Below are positions 27,401 through 36,614 of a DNA stretch of 64,000 bases, one piece after another. The notes below the pieces were generated by a model, which saw only the letters and a program-made list of their open reading frames with translations, was not told where the DNA came from and did no database searches. The stretch comes from Fidelibacterota bacterium. Its GTDB lineage: Bacteria; Fidelibacterota; UBA8477; JABMPR01. Both the position numbers and the translations under genes were made by a program. The DNA lies in NCBI GenBank assembly GCA_016784025.1, contig JADHVL010000008.1, positions 83,343 to 147,342 of the forward strand, given 5' to 3'. How positions within the stretch are numbered: position 1 is the first letter of the stretch; each line of letters starts with the position of its first letter.

Positions 27401-28300
27401 ACCAGATCATTTTACAATAGTTTCAACAATACCACGGGGAGTATTTCATACGTCCTGCCAGGTAAACGAATTTTTCGAGGCTTAATTTCTGTGGATGATC
27501 GTGATTTCTCCGGGAGTTTTACCCTTCCAAAGGATATTAAATATTCAGGTACTGGCGGTATCCTCAGGATTCAGTACTGGGATGATACAGGACTGGATGG
27601 CAGCATTTATATCGACACTCTCAAATTTATGGGTACGGATTCCACAGCACTGGACAATGAAGGACCGGAGATTCTATTTATTTCTGACAACATGGTACTT
27701 CTCAATGGAGATCATTTTTCTGCCAATGAAGCCTTGCAAATAGAAATCAGTGATGAACAGGGTATTAACCTGACGGGAGTCGCTGGACACGGTATTACCC
27801 TCGCCATAGATGAAGACTGGGAAAACGCCTTTGATGTCACTGAACTATTTGAGTATGACCTGGATCATTCTGACCTGGGTCGCCTCTCAGCCTTTCTTTC
27901 TGAGATTCCACCTGGAGAGCACCTTATTTCCGCCAAGGCCTGGGACAGCCAAAACAATCCCAATGAAGCCAGCGTTCGCCTTGAGTTTTTTGCAGCCAAT
28001 GACTTCCGTATTTACGATCTTTTCAATTTCCCTAATCCCATGCGGGATCAAACGGATGTCACTTATATGCTTTCCCATCCAGCTGATATACAGTATGCCA
28101 TCTATACTCTGGCAGGACGCAAAATAATATCTGATTCACAGGGTTATCAAAACCAGGGCTTTAACTCATTCCCCTGGGATGGCCGAGATCGTTTTGGAAA
28201 TCAGTTGGCCAATGGGGTCTATATCCTGGTCATCGAAGCAGATAGTGATGATTTCAGCAAACCAGCTCAGAGTTTACAAAAGATCGTCATCACACGTTAA
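24434..28300 (+). CDS. C25 (gingipain-type) cysteine peptidase, PorU-like, with C-terminal FlgD/T9SS sorting-like domain
   Basis: LVNYLGHGSPTVWAQEEVF (His) and PFWVAGTCDWAKYDD (Cys); DDRYTHIASGEFDRLPDIAIGRLPAQT; C-terminus FNFPNPMRDQTDVTYML...GRKI...WDGRDRFGNQLANGVYILVIEA. Confidence 0.88.
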   Translation: MNKLFAFILVATSLTAMDITVSDVQQQSMTIELEIKAPDLYDYEISGESIQLPRWADAKFSYDPEQEKIFPVFTIPILLPPDGSLPEIEILYTQSSQDHRLSRQIGSNMVHEDMELPIVQSSQIIDVIPGEDFRAFNTARILVMPYAETGQRLENMTFRLTFPGNSIKGNRQDTDLISTYLNSKMASNWAKISPKSLKRIANALPPGQWYRFPINEMGIQRINANSFPGTIPDSNPSSWQVYAPFYEGQSLPFELSNTEPNPENLQAISMKTSGLEDGVLSGDDEILFFAQPLNGNFKSNSFTHLYGIQRYYWLCIPDQDTQTANNVSSLQASTLAVTNTITSYEKRIYHESELHNQLHSGVNWVGEKLTGSSDQFSLNFTDNYLDFGSEIKFNATMVIDYDAGNFTHILDVELNGVPFNVSDRPGSYKQILLSGTAGENMLRDGSNTLNIKYSSNSSASILYVDSLRLIYDRQLAPSSDYLFGTVDLPVGVNNMIFHDTTPLFHLWDVTDPTTVQEWQISNNQFRMDENGLRELIGFTDDQPDQVVLTEAPNLGEPKLRHTAMQADYLIITPSAFEGEALRIKSLREEQVPVDEQLDVEIVFIDDIYNEFSAGTQDPAAIKHFLHYVYFNWAFPQLRYVLFLGDTDYDFRNITGQSKMIIPTFQKDGNTDVSSYATDDRYTHIASGEFDRLPDIAIGRLPAQTTDQLKIMIDKIISYELTPEPGIWRNSVTLVADDPLRPSRSRVEYEHIRDTEGLANLLPSSMHVNKVYLTEYPEVQDPNSPYIKKPKARDAFLQQLYNGTLLVNYLGHGSPTVWAQEEVFTASDLGLVKTGMRLPFWVAGTCDWAKYDDVNSSCVPEELMLMESNGAVGILSTTRKTYAVFNEILLSDFFDFLFPELDAGRSLTVGDAVMMAKNITAGSDPNNEKYILFSDPALRLASPVRKGSIDSISPSVFQAMGTINYTGVADTSLAVDARAAVTVFDTPTPVTRSFYNSFNNTTGSISYVLPGKRIFRGLISVDDRDFSGSFTLPKDIKYSGTGGILRIQYWDDTGLDGSIYIDTLKFMGTDSTALDNEGPEILFISDNMVLLNGDHFSANEALQIEISDEQGINLTGVAGHGITLAIDEDWENAFDVTELFEYDLDHSDLGRLSAFLSEIPPGEHLISAKAWDSQNNPNEASVRLEFFAANDFRIYDLFNFPNPMRDQTDVTYMLSHPADIQYAIYTLAGRKIISDSQGYQNQGFNSFPWDGRDRFGNQLANGVYILVIEADSDDFSKPAQSLQKIVITR

Positions 28301-28893
28301 TGCCTGAATCCCAGCTCATTCTAGCCAGTGCCTCTCCCCGCAGGAAGCATCTCCTGGAGCAGATTGGGTATTCGTTTAAAGTTATCCCCAGTCATATGGA
28401 TGAACCCCCTTATGCTGGGCATGATCCAGCACTTTATGCTTCCAATCTTGCCACCCTCAAGGCTACCGAGACATCACATAAATATCCAGATGCACTTGTT
28501 GTGGGTGCTGATACCATCGTAGTTATTGGTGAAGAAGTTTTAGGTAAACCAGAAGATGATGCATCTGCCTATAAAATGCTAAGTCAACTTTCAGGGAGAA
28601 ATCATCAGGTGATCACCGCCTACAGTTTTCAATTGAAAACAAGACGTATCAATCAAGTACATCATGTGTTGACCCAGGTTCATTTCAAGCAACTCCATCA
28701 GGAAGAAATAAACTACTATATAGAATCCAGAGCTCCATTTGATAAAGCCGGAGCCTATGGTATCCAGGATTACTCCAGTGTCTTTGTGGATCGGATAGAA
28801 GGCTGTTTTTACAATGTTGTGGGATTGCCGCTATCTGATTTTAATGAGAATTTAAACCATCTCCTCAGTCACCACGCCATCACCCTTAAATAA
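28300..28893 (+). CDS. maf: Maf-family nucleotide pyrophosphatase
   Basis: LILASASPRRKHLLEQIG, VVGADTIVVIGEEVLGKP, DKAGAYGIQDYSSVFVDRIEGCFYNVVGLPL. Confidence 0.95.
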   Translation: MPESQLILASASPRRKHLLEQIGYSFKVIPSHMDEPPYAGHDPALYASNLATLKATETSHKYPDALVVGADTIVVIGEEVLGKPEDDASAYKMLSQLSGRNHQVITAYSFQLKTRRINQVHHVLTQVHFKQLHQEEINYYIESRAPFDKAGAYGIQDYSSVFVDRIEGCFYNVVGLPLSDFNENLNHLLSHHAITLK

Positions 28894-29017
28894 ACTATTA
28901 TACATTTCCCTTTTCCCCGGGAGTATCATGCATAAAAGCCATGTCCTCGCTTTCTGCGGTCTTGATTTACGTGGAAAAATACTTAAACTCATCAGCACTT
29001 AGCGAAGAGGACCAATC

Positions 29018-29812
29018 GTGGCATTTCATGAGGACTTAAGAAACCATCGCCTGAAAAAAGGACTAATCCTGGAGGAGATCTCCGAGGACATAAAAATCAA
29101 TGTTCGCATCCTGCAGGCTCTTGAACAGGGTGACTATCACATTCTCCCCGTACCCTATGTCCGATTGTTTATGAAAGCCTATGCGCAGGCTATCGATTAT
29201 CCTGTTGAGGATATTCTACGTGGTCTTGAAAATGAGCTCAAGTTGACAGGTGAACAAGGTGTCTCTGGCAATATTGCTTCTGATTCAGGTGCATCCCTCG
29301 ATATGAGTGGAGCCACCCTTTCTGAAGCTCAGAACTTATTGGAAATGGAAAAGGGCTCTCAGAGTAATCTGATTCGTCTAGTAGGCGTTGTAATTATAAT
29401 GGTTATCGTCATTATCGTTGGAAAAAGTCTTTTAGAACCTGATAGTCCTATAGAATCCAAAGCCCTTTCCTCGCTATTACCCCCTATGAATCTTACAGAG
29501 AGTCTGGAATCAATGAACATTTCAGATTCACTCCTCTCGGCCAATGCAGATAGTTTGACGATTACTTCGACTGACTTTCTCTCCATCATCCGCAATGATG
29601 GTCAACTTAAATCGGACACTTTGTTCCAGGAGCCAGGCCTATCTCTGGGCATTCTCCTTACCGATTCAACAGAGCTAAGGTTGTATCCCGGTGAGGCTGC
29701 CCTCATTTCCGTAAACGGAGATACATTACCAGGATCACCATTTAGTAATTCCTGGCTTGTGGTTACTGCAGATTCGACGGGTGGACATCTACAAACCTAT
29801 CCAACCCTGTAG
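29018..29812 (+). CDS. RodZ-like protein (HTH_25 + TM + periplasmic region)
   Basis: LRNHRLKKGLILEEISEDIKINVRILQALEQGDYHILPVPYVRLFMKAYAQAID followed by a single TM. Confidence 0.82.
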   Translation: MAFHEDLRNHRLKKGLILEEISEDIKINVRILQALEQGDYHILPVPYVRLFMKAYAQAIDYPVEDILRGLENELKLTGEQGVSGNIASDSGASLDMSGATLSEAQNLLEMEKGSQSNLIRLVGVVIIMVIVIIVGKSLLEPDSPIESKALSSLLPPMNLTESLESMNISDSLLSANADSLTITSTDFLSIIRNDGQLKSDTLFQEPGLSLGILLTDSTELRLYPGEAALISVNGDTLPGSPFSNSWLVVTADSTGGHLQTYPTL

Positions 29813-29861
29813 TTCGCTTCCCTATTTTTTAGTAATAAGCCTCCCAAATCAAGGGAAATAC

Positions 29862-29889
29862 GTGGGTTTTTAACCCACAACTCACCCAC
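29862..29889. promoter_or_regulatory. GTGGGTT-TTT-AACCCAC inverted repeat plus further CCCAC copy
   Basis: GTGGG at 29862, CCCAC at 29874 and 29885, in the leader region of the dcw cluster. Confidence 0.45.
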
Positions 29890-30055
29890 AATCTTCCATT
29901 CTCCTGAATTTCAGTTTTCAATGAATTGCATATATTATATTATTATTTAAGCACTTATGTAAATTTATATCTGCCTGATTCATCCCCATTAGCGTCACCC
30001 TCTCCATACTCCACCGTAAACTATATCGGATAGTTTTACCATTTTTTCTTGATTT

Positions 30056-30110
30056 GTGGGTTGTTATCCCTAAATTAGGGTTAATAGTGGGTAATTATCC
30101 CTACTGTTAG
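30056..30110. promoter_or_regulatory. candidate MraZ operator: 31-bp direct repeat GTGGGTnnTTATCCCTA with phased GGG/CCC triplets
   Basis: GTGGGTTGTTATCCCTAAATTAG (30056-30078) and GTGGGTAATTATCCCTACTGTTAG (30087-30110), immediately upstream of mraZ. Confidence 0.55.
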
Positions 30111-30126
30111 AAAGCTGAAACGGGAA

Positions 30127-30588
30127 ATGGGAACTAACACATTTACAGGCGAATTTCGTTATTCAATTGATGCAAAAGGTCGATTGAATATTCCTGCGAA
30201 ATTTCGCAAAGCATTACCGGAGACAAGTGAGGACACCTTCGTGGTGACACGAGGTGAAGAAGAGAATATCGCAGTATACTCACTTGACAAATGGCGCGAG
30301 AAGGAACAAGAGTTACTTACGCTTTCTTCTAAACTTCGAGCACACAGAGCCTACAAACGACAGGCTACTCGATTTGCCACCCCCCTGAAATTCGATAGCC
30401 AGGGTCGCGTTGCGATACCTGCAAACCTACTGCAGCATGCAGGGGTTGACAAAGAAGTCGTGATTATTGGGATGATCGACGAAATCGAAATCTGGGATCC
30501 GGACATTCTCAAACGCTATGAGGAAACTGAGTTCCAACTTGATGCTGAGGATATAGAAGCCATTGACAAGTACACTCGATCATCGTGA
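30127..30588 (+). CDS. mraZ: transcriptional regulator MraZ
   Basis: FTGEFRYSIDAKGRLNIPAKFRKAL; KFDSQGRVAIPANLLQHAGVDKEVVIIGMIDEIEIWD. Confidence 0.95.
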   Translation: MGTNTFTGEFRYSIDAKGRLNIPAKFRKALPETSEDTFVVTRGEEENIAVYSLDKWREKEQELLTLSSKLRAHRAYKRQATRFATPLKFDSQGRVAIPANLLQHAGVDKEVVIIGMIDEIEIWDPDILKRYEETEFQLDAEDIEAIDKYTRSS

Positions 30589-31535
30589 ATCAGGTAAGTC
30601 AGCCGAAATTTCGTCACACACCAGTACTGGTGGACGAGGTTTGCGCGCTGATGATCAACGATCGGTCTGGCGTTTACATTGATGGCACCTTCGGTCTCGG
30701 TGGACACTCCAAAGCAATATCCTTACTGTTAAATGCTGATGCTACACTGATCGGTATCGATCAGGATGAATCTGCCCTCGCACAATTCGACACTTCCCTA
30801 ATTAAGCAAACCCTGCACCTGAGGTGCACAAACTTTGAAAATTTGGATCAGGTACTAACCGACCTGAAACTCACGCAAGTCCATGGGATCCTTCTGGATC
30901 TGGGGCTGAATTCATTCTCCCTGGATGATCCAGAAAGGGGATTCGCTTTTAGCCTCGATGGTCCCCTGGATATGCGCTTTGACAGATCAAACGAGTTTAC
31001 TGCTGAAACGGTGATCAATGAATACTCGCAGGAACAGCTTGCAGACATCATGTACCGTTTTGGAGAGGAAAGGAATAGCCGCCGGATAGCGCGAAAAATT
31101 GTGAATATGAGAACCGATAAAAGACTGACGCTAATTGATGAGCTCCGCGAAGCGGTGGCTGGCTGTGTCGATCCACGGTTTCGCAATAAATCGCTAGCCC
31201 GCGTATTCCAGGCCTTCAGAATTGAAGTCAATCGTGAAATGGAAGTTTTGGAGACTGTTCTGAATACGGCAACTCAAGTATTGGCCCCAGGCGGCCGTCT
31301 TGCTGTTATCTCCTACCACTCACTGGAAGATCGCATGGTGAAAAATCATTTTCGCAATCTGTCTCAGGATATTCCACGGCAACCAGGCATGTTGGATAGT
31401 GAGGTTAAAATTCCTCTCTTCAAGCGCATCTCAGGAAAGCCTGTCATTGCCAGCCAGGGAGAATCCGAATTAAATCCTCGAGCGCGCAGTGCCAAACTGC
31501 GGGTTGCTGAAAGGACTTCGCATGCGGCAGACTGA
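30585..31535 (+). CDS. rsmH: 16S rRNA (cytosine1402-N4)-methyltransferase
   Basis: FRHTPVLVDEVCALM, DGTFGLGGHS, GILLDLGLNSFSLDDPERGFAF, SYHSLEDRMVKNHF; GTGA overlap with mraZ. Confidence 0.96.
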   Translation: MNQVSQPKFRHTPVLVDEVCALMINDRSGVYIDGTFGLGGHSKAISLLLNADATLIGIDQDESALAQFDTSLIKQTLHLRCTNFENLDQVLTDLKLTQVHGILLDLGLNSFSLDDPERGFAFSLDGPLDMRFDRSNEFTAETVINEYSQEQLADIMYRFGEERNSRRIARKIVNMRTDKRLTLIDELREAVAGCVDPRFRNKSLARVFQAFRIEVNREMEVLETVLNTATQVLAPGGRLAVISYHSLEDRMVKNHFRNLSQDIPRQPGMLDSEVKIPLFKRISGKPVIASQGESELNPRARSAKLRVAERTSHAAD

Positions 31536-31821
31536 AACCCGCAGTGAAATCCTTAAAACGATTCTCTATATAGGGATGATACCTGTTGTCGCAGGTTTAC
31601 TCTTTCTATACATATGGCTCGGCGAAGAAGTTAGGGCCGGTGAATTGAAGTTAGATTCATTACGTACCCGCGAAATCAAACTGCGCGGCGAATACAATCT
31701 GGTCCAGAGCGAACGGAATCGCCTCCATCGTCCAGATAAACTCTCAAAACTTGCACGGGAAAAACTGGGACTCATTCAGCCAGACCCAGAAACTCGCGAA
31801 GTCAGGGTCAAACTCAAATGA
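31522..31821 (+). CDS. ftsL: FtsL-like septum protein
   Basis: Small single-TM coiled-coil protein in the canonical dcw position; ATG 31522 overlaps the rsmH end. Confidence 0.7.
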   Translation: MRQTETRSEILKTILYIGMIPVVAGLLFLYIWLGEEVRAGELKLDSLRTREIKLRGEYNLVQSERNRLHRPDKLSKLAREKLGLIQPDPETREVRVKLK

Positions 31822-33791
31822 GTATGACCTATAAGAAATTTCGTGGGCGCTATATCTTCGTGGTCTTTACCTCCATTATGGTTTGGGCAGCACTGGTGCT
31901 CAAGATGTTTTATATACAAGTTATTGATCCTGATAATCTGGGCACTGCTCTACAGTCTCAATTCGAAGACAAAGTGTCTATATCACCCTTGCGTGGAAAT
32001 TTTTATGATCGGAACGGCAAAAAACTCACTGATAACATAGAGCATTTCACATTTGCAGCTCACCCTGCAAAAGTGAAAGACAAAGATGCAGTCGCCAGAC
32101 TCTTCAGCAAAACATTCAACAAATCTATACGCTATTACCTGAACAAACTAAAAACCATAAAGTCATTTGTCTATCTTGAAAAAGATGTGAATCCACTGAT
32201 TGGTCGCGAACTGAGCCAAAGCCCCCTCCCTGTTGGTGTTCAGGTTCAGTCCAAGGTGCGACGCTATTATCCCTACGGTGATGTCGCAGCACCCTTAATT
32301 GGCTTTGTGGGAACAGAAAACCACGGACTTTCAGGGCTGGAAGATCATTATAATCATCAACTGGCTGGGATTGATGGATGGAGAGAACTTGGCTCTGATG
32401 GTCACGGCAACACCAGAATTCGGGGTGGTTTTAGCGAGCAAAAGCCCATCAATGGCGATGATTGTTTTCTCACAATTGATGTAGATATACAAATCATTAT
32501 TGAAGAAGAATTACGGGATGCTGTTGAAAAGCATCAGGCGGATAAAGCTGAAGCCATTCTGGTTGATCCAAGTACAGGCGAAATCCTGGCCCTGGCTAAC
32601 ATACCGACTTTTAATCCAAATTCTCGTTCAAGAATCACCGAAGCATCCTTGATAGCCCACCCCATCATGTCATCCTTTGAACCAGGTTCCACATTCAAGG
32701 TAGTTGGTGCCACTGCTCTGCTGGAGGACAAGAAGGTCCATCCCATGGATGTTTTTGATTGTGAAGGAGGTGAATACTCCATTCATGGCATAGATGTAAA
32801 GGATTGGAAATCTTTTGACAACTTAACCTTTGCAGAAGTGCTTCAGAATTCATCCAATATTGGAATCATCAAAGCAGTTGAGCTACTTGATGAATCAAAA
32901 ATGTTCAATACTGCCAGAAAATTTGGGTTCAGCGAAAAAAGTGGTATTCAATTTCCCTATGAGAGCAGTGGTTCTCTTAAAAACAATAGAACCTGGTCTG
33001 AATTATCTAAATCTGAAATTGCAATTGGTTATGAAGTTTCTGTGACGACGCTGCAGATGGCTATGGCCTATTCCGCCATCGGAAACGGTGGTGTACTTAT
33101 GAAACCTCAGCTGGTTCAAAAGCTAAAAACACCTAAAGGTCACGAGCAAAAAATTGATCACATCGATGCATTGCGCCGTGTGGCTTCGGAAAAGACCATG
33201 CATACCATGTCTGATATTCTTGAGAAGGCTGTCTCTCAGGGCACAGGGCATAACGCCTTCCTGCCCAACCTGAAAATAGCTGGTAAGACCGGTACTGCTA
33301 AAAAACTAAAAAATGGCAAATATGTGAGTGAGTATATCGCCTCATTCGCCAGCTTTTATCCTTCAGATGATCCTGAATACACATTGATCGTTACGGTGGA
33401 TCACCCCAGGACAGGCGGTTACACTGGTGGCATGGTGGCAGCTCCCATTGCCAAGGAAATTTATCGACGGATCTACAATCTTAAAGGGCGAGACGCAGAA
33501 CCTTATCTCCAGGCCTCTGTACCAAAGGACAGAGATGAAAGTGTCAATGAAGCACCGAGGTCACTCCAGGGTCAATTACTGAGTGCCGCTCTCCCCGTTC
33601 TTAAAATCAACGCTACTCAAGTCACCATGCCTGATTTAAAGGGTATGAGCTTGAAGATGAGTCTTTCAGGGCTGTATGCCATGGGACTCAAACCAATCCC
33701 TCATGGGAGCGGACGAGTCATCAGACAAGTACCGGCAGCGGGAAAAACACTTAAAGCAGGTCAATCTGTAGAAATCTATTTGGGTGAATAA
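31818..33791 (+). CDS. ftsI: peptidoglycan transpeptidase FtsI/PBP3 with C-terminal PASTA domain
   Basis: STFK, SSN (LQNSSNIGI) and KTGT (AGKTGTAKKL) motifs; C-terminal VTMPDLKGMSLKMSLSGLYAMGL. Confidence 0.94.
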   Translation: MSMTYKKFRGRYIFVVFTSIMVWAALVLKMFYIQVIDPDNLGTALQSQFEDKVSISPLRGNFYDRNGKKLTDNIEHFTFAAHPAKVKDKDAVARLFSKTFNKSIRYYLNKLKTIKSFVYLEKDVNPLIGRELSQSPLPVGVQVQSKVRRYYPYGDVAAPLIGFVGTENHGLSGLEDHYNHQLAGIDGWRELGSDGHGNTRIRGGFSEQKPINGDDCFLTIDVDIQIIIEEELRDAVEKHQADKAEAILVDPSTGEILALANIPTFNPNSRSRITEASLIAHPIMSSFEPGSTFKVVGATALLEDKKVHPMDVFDCEGGEYSIHGIDVKDWKSFDNLTFAEVLQNSSNIGIIKAVELLDESKMFNTARKFGFSEKSGIQFPYESSGSLKNNRTWSELSKSEIAIGYEVSVTTLQMAMAYSAIGNGGVLMKPQLVQKLKTPKGHEQKIDHIDALRRVASEKTMHTMSDILEKAVSQGTGHNAFLPNLKIAGKTGTAKKLKNGKYVSEYIASFASFYPSDDPEYTLIVTVDHPRTGGYTGGMVAAPIAKEIYRRIYNLKGRDAEPYLQASVPKDRDESVNEAPRSLQGQLLSAALPVLKINATQVTMPDLKGMSLKMSLSGLYAMGLKPIPHGSGRVIRQVPAAGKTLKAGQSVEIYLGE

Positions 33792-35263
33792 TGCAACTGA
33801 CTAATATTGTCAATCAGGTTCCAGATATTTTAGAAGCACGTGGTGATCAGAATACCGAAGTCACCGGGATCAGCTATGATTCCAGACAAGCGCAGCCCGG
33901 TCATCTTTTTATCGCCGTTCGCGGTCTCATTACAGATGGTCATGATTTTATCTACACCGCCATCGAAAATGGTGCTCAGATCATTGTATATGATCGGTCA
34001 GATTTTGTCATTCCAGAGAATATTGCTTCAATATTGGTAAAAGATTCAAGATTGGCATTGCCTGTCATCGCATCGACATATTTTGGTCACCCAGAAGATG
34101 GCTTGAAGCTGGTAGCCATCACTGGAACAAATGGTAAAACTACCACAAATTATTTTGTTCAGCATCTCCTCAACAAAAGTGGATCTAAAACCGGACGCAT
34201 TGGTACCACTGGTGCCCAGATTGATGATATGGACATTGATCTCATGCATACCACACCGGAATCCGCTGATTTGTATGAAATTTTAGCCGAATTCGTGGCT
34301 CACGGAGCCAAAGCAGTGACGCTGGAAGTTTCCTCTCACGCACTTTCACAAAATCGAGTAGATGGTCTCACTTTTGACGTAGCTGTTTATACCAATCTGA
34401 CTCAAGATCATCTGGACTATCATGGATCCCTGGAGGACTACCTGGCTGCCAAGCAATTGCTCTTCAAGGGGTTGCCAAAAGAATCTGTGGCTATTGTCAA
34501 TATGGATGATCCCCATGCAGAACGTATTATCGAAGTCTGTGTAGCAAAAATTATTCGTTATGGGTACAACTCCAACGCAGAATACAGAATTTTAGACCAT
34601 TCAATTAATCGCCACGGCGTGGAGCTCACCCTGGATACGCCTTATGGACAGAGAGTTGTCCAGGTAAATACTGTTGGAACTTTCAACTATTACAATTTTC
34701 TGGCAGCCTATGCGGCAGCCATTGAGTTGGAGTGTGATATTGAAAAGGTGGAGCTCTCTGCAAAACTGCTCCCCATGGTACCTGGCCGGCTGGAAAAGAT
34801 TGCCAACCAGGCGCCCTTTCAAGTCTTTGTTGACTATGCACATACCCCTGATGCCATGGAAACCGTTCTGGCTACCCTGGCCGAATCCTATCCAGACAAT
34901 CGTCTCATCACTGTTTTTGGCTGTGGTGGTGACAGGGACAAGGGAAAGCGTCCAATCATGGGTGAAATTGCGACTCGGCTTTCAAGCAAGGCCATTATCA
35001 CCGACGATAATCCAAGAACTGAGGCACCTCTCAACATCATCCAGGAGATCATAGCCGGTTGTGGCGAACGGTCAAATTATAGCGTCATTCAAGACCGGAC
35101 AGAGGCAATAAATGCCGCATTACTGGAGGCCAAGCAAGGTGATATCGTCGCTGTGTTGGGCAAGGGTCACGAGCCCTACCAGGAAATCATGGGTGAGCGC
35201 AAACCTTTTAGTGATATGACAATTGTAGATCAATTCATGGAGCAACATGGCTATTCTACCTGA
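33791..35263 (+). CDS. murE: UDP-MurNAc-tripeptide synthetase
   Basis: AITGTNGKTTTNYFVQHLL, MHTTPESADLYEIL, VFGCGGDRDKGKRPIMG, TDDNPRTE. Confidence 0.96.
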   Translation: MQLTNIVNQVPDILEARGDQNTEVTGISYDSRQAQPGHLFIAVRGLITDGHDFIYTAIENGAQIIVYDRSDFVIPENIASILVKDSRLALPVIASTYFGHPEDGLKLVAITGTNGKTTTNYFVQHLLNKSGSKTGRIGTTGAQIDDMDIDLMHTTPESADLYEILAEFVAHGAKAVTLEVSSHALSQNRVDGLTFDVAVYTNLTQDHLDYHGSLEDYLAAKQLLFKGLPKESVAIVNMDDPHAERIIEVCVAKIIRYGYNSNAEYRILDHSINRHGVELTLDTPYGQRVVQVNTVGTFNYYNFLAAYAAAIELECDIEKVELSAKLLPMVPGRLEKIANQAPFQVFVDYAHTPDAMETVLATLAESYPDNRLITVFGCGGDRDKGKRPIMGEIATRLSSKAIITDDNPRTEAPLNIIQEIIAGCGERSNYSVIQDRTEAINAALLEAKQGDIVAVLGKGHEPYQEIMGERKPFSDMTIVDQFMEQHGYST

Positions 35264-36614
35264 TACTATTACGTCGCTCCCTGATGTAAGCATTAAGGGG
35301 GCTTTCATGTCCCCAATTACCGGTGTCAGTATTGATACTCGAAGCTTAAATGCCGGAGACATCTTCGTTGCATTTATCGGTTCCCTAGTGGATGGTCATG
35401 ACTATATCCCAAAAGCCATTTCCCGTGGCGCTTCAGCAGTCATGGCCTCCACTTCATGGGACGGATGTGAAGATTGGGAAGCTTCCATCCCTCTGATAAT
35501 GACAGAGGATCCGGTCATATCTCTTGCTGACCTTGCCACTGCACACCGGAAACTTTTTAAGATACCCCTTATCGCGATAACAGGGACAAACGGAAAAACA
35601 TCTACAAAGAATTTACTTACTCATATTCTCAGTAAACGATTTTCCGTACTCTCAACAGATGGTAACTTTAATAATCATATCGGCTTACCATTGACGCTCC
35701 TGAAATTGGATAAATCCCATGATATGGCAGTTATTGAAATGGGTGCCAGTCAAAAAGGTGACATCCAGTATCTTTGTGAGATTGCACAGCCAGATCAGGG
35801 GGTCATTACCAATATCAGTCTGGCCCATACTGAGTTTTTCAATGATATCGACACCATTCAAGCAACCAAGGGCGAACTATTTCAATACCTGGGAGCAAAC
35901 GGTGGGCGTGCCTTTGTAAATCTGGATGATGAAAGAGTGGCTGAATTGGGTCAGGGTTGTACCAATCATGTCCCATATAGCTTCAAAGTAGAAACCGAGC
36001 GTGGTTTTACCCTGACAGGACCTGATAAATTAGGTTGTTATGACCTTCAATTCAGAAAATACTCTGCTCATTTAAACCAACCCGGCAAGGCCATCGCTCT
36101 CAATGCTGCCTGTGCAGCTACTATGGCCCTGCAAAATGGAATTCGCTTTGATCAGCTTCAGGAAGCTCTGGAAGATTATGCTGGTGAAACCGGACGCATG
36201 CAACATGAAGAAGTTGGTGGGGTGCATTTTTATAATGATGCTTACAACGCCAATCCTGCAAGTGCAAAAGCCGGCTTTGAGACCATGGCTGAAATAAACA
36301 GCACAGCCCGTAAAATCCTGATCTTTGCCGACATGTTGGAGCTGGGTGTTCAGAGTGTCGAATCTCATATCAATGTCGCCGCCCAAATGCTAAAGGCCCA
36401 ATTTGACCACATCATTTTATTTGGTGAAGAAGTTGTTAATACTGCCCATCACCTTAAAGAACAAGGCTTTATGTCTCTGTATTACAACAAAGACAAAGCC
36501 GAATCTCTCCAACATTTTCTGGATGAAGTCAAGCCAGGTGATCTGGTTTATCTAAAAGGTTCTCGGGGAATGCAACTGGAAGATTATGTCAATGCATATA
36601 AGGAAAACAACTAA
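35247..36614 (+). CDS. murF: UDP-MurNAc-tripeptide-D-Ala-D-Ala ligase
   Basis: AITGTNGKTSTKNLL, DGNFNNHIGLPLTLL, NDAYNANPASAKAGFETMA, KGSRGMQLE. Confidence 0.96.
   Translation: MAILPDTITSLPDVSIKGAFMSPITGVSIDTRSLNAGDIFVAFIGSLVDGHDYIPKAISRGASAVMASTSWDGCEDWEASIPLIMTEDPVISLADLATAHRKLFKIPLIAITGTNGKTSTKNLLTHILSKRFSVLSTDGNFNNHIGLPLTLLKLDKSHDMAVIEMGASQKGDIQYLCEIAQPDQGVITNISLAHTEFFNDIDTIQATKGELFQYLGANGGRAFVNLDDERVAELGQGCTNHVPYSFKVETERGFTLTGPDKLGCYDLQFRKYSAHLNQPGKAIALNAACAATMALQNGIRFDQLQEALEDYAGETGRMQHEEVGGVHFYNDAYNANPASAKAGFETMAEINSTARKILIFADMLELGVQSVESHINVAAQMLKAQFDHIILFGEEVVNTAHHLKEQGFMSLYYNKDKAESLQHFLDEVKPGDLVYLKGSRGMQLEDYVNAYKENN

Noticed and set aside
30848-31231. 127-aa minus-strand ORF opposite rsmH
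   Set aside because: Shadow ORF within a highly conserved gene.
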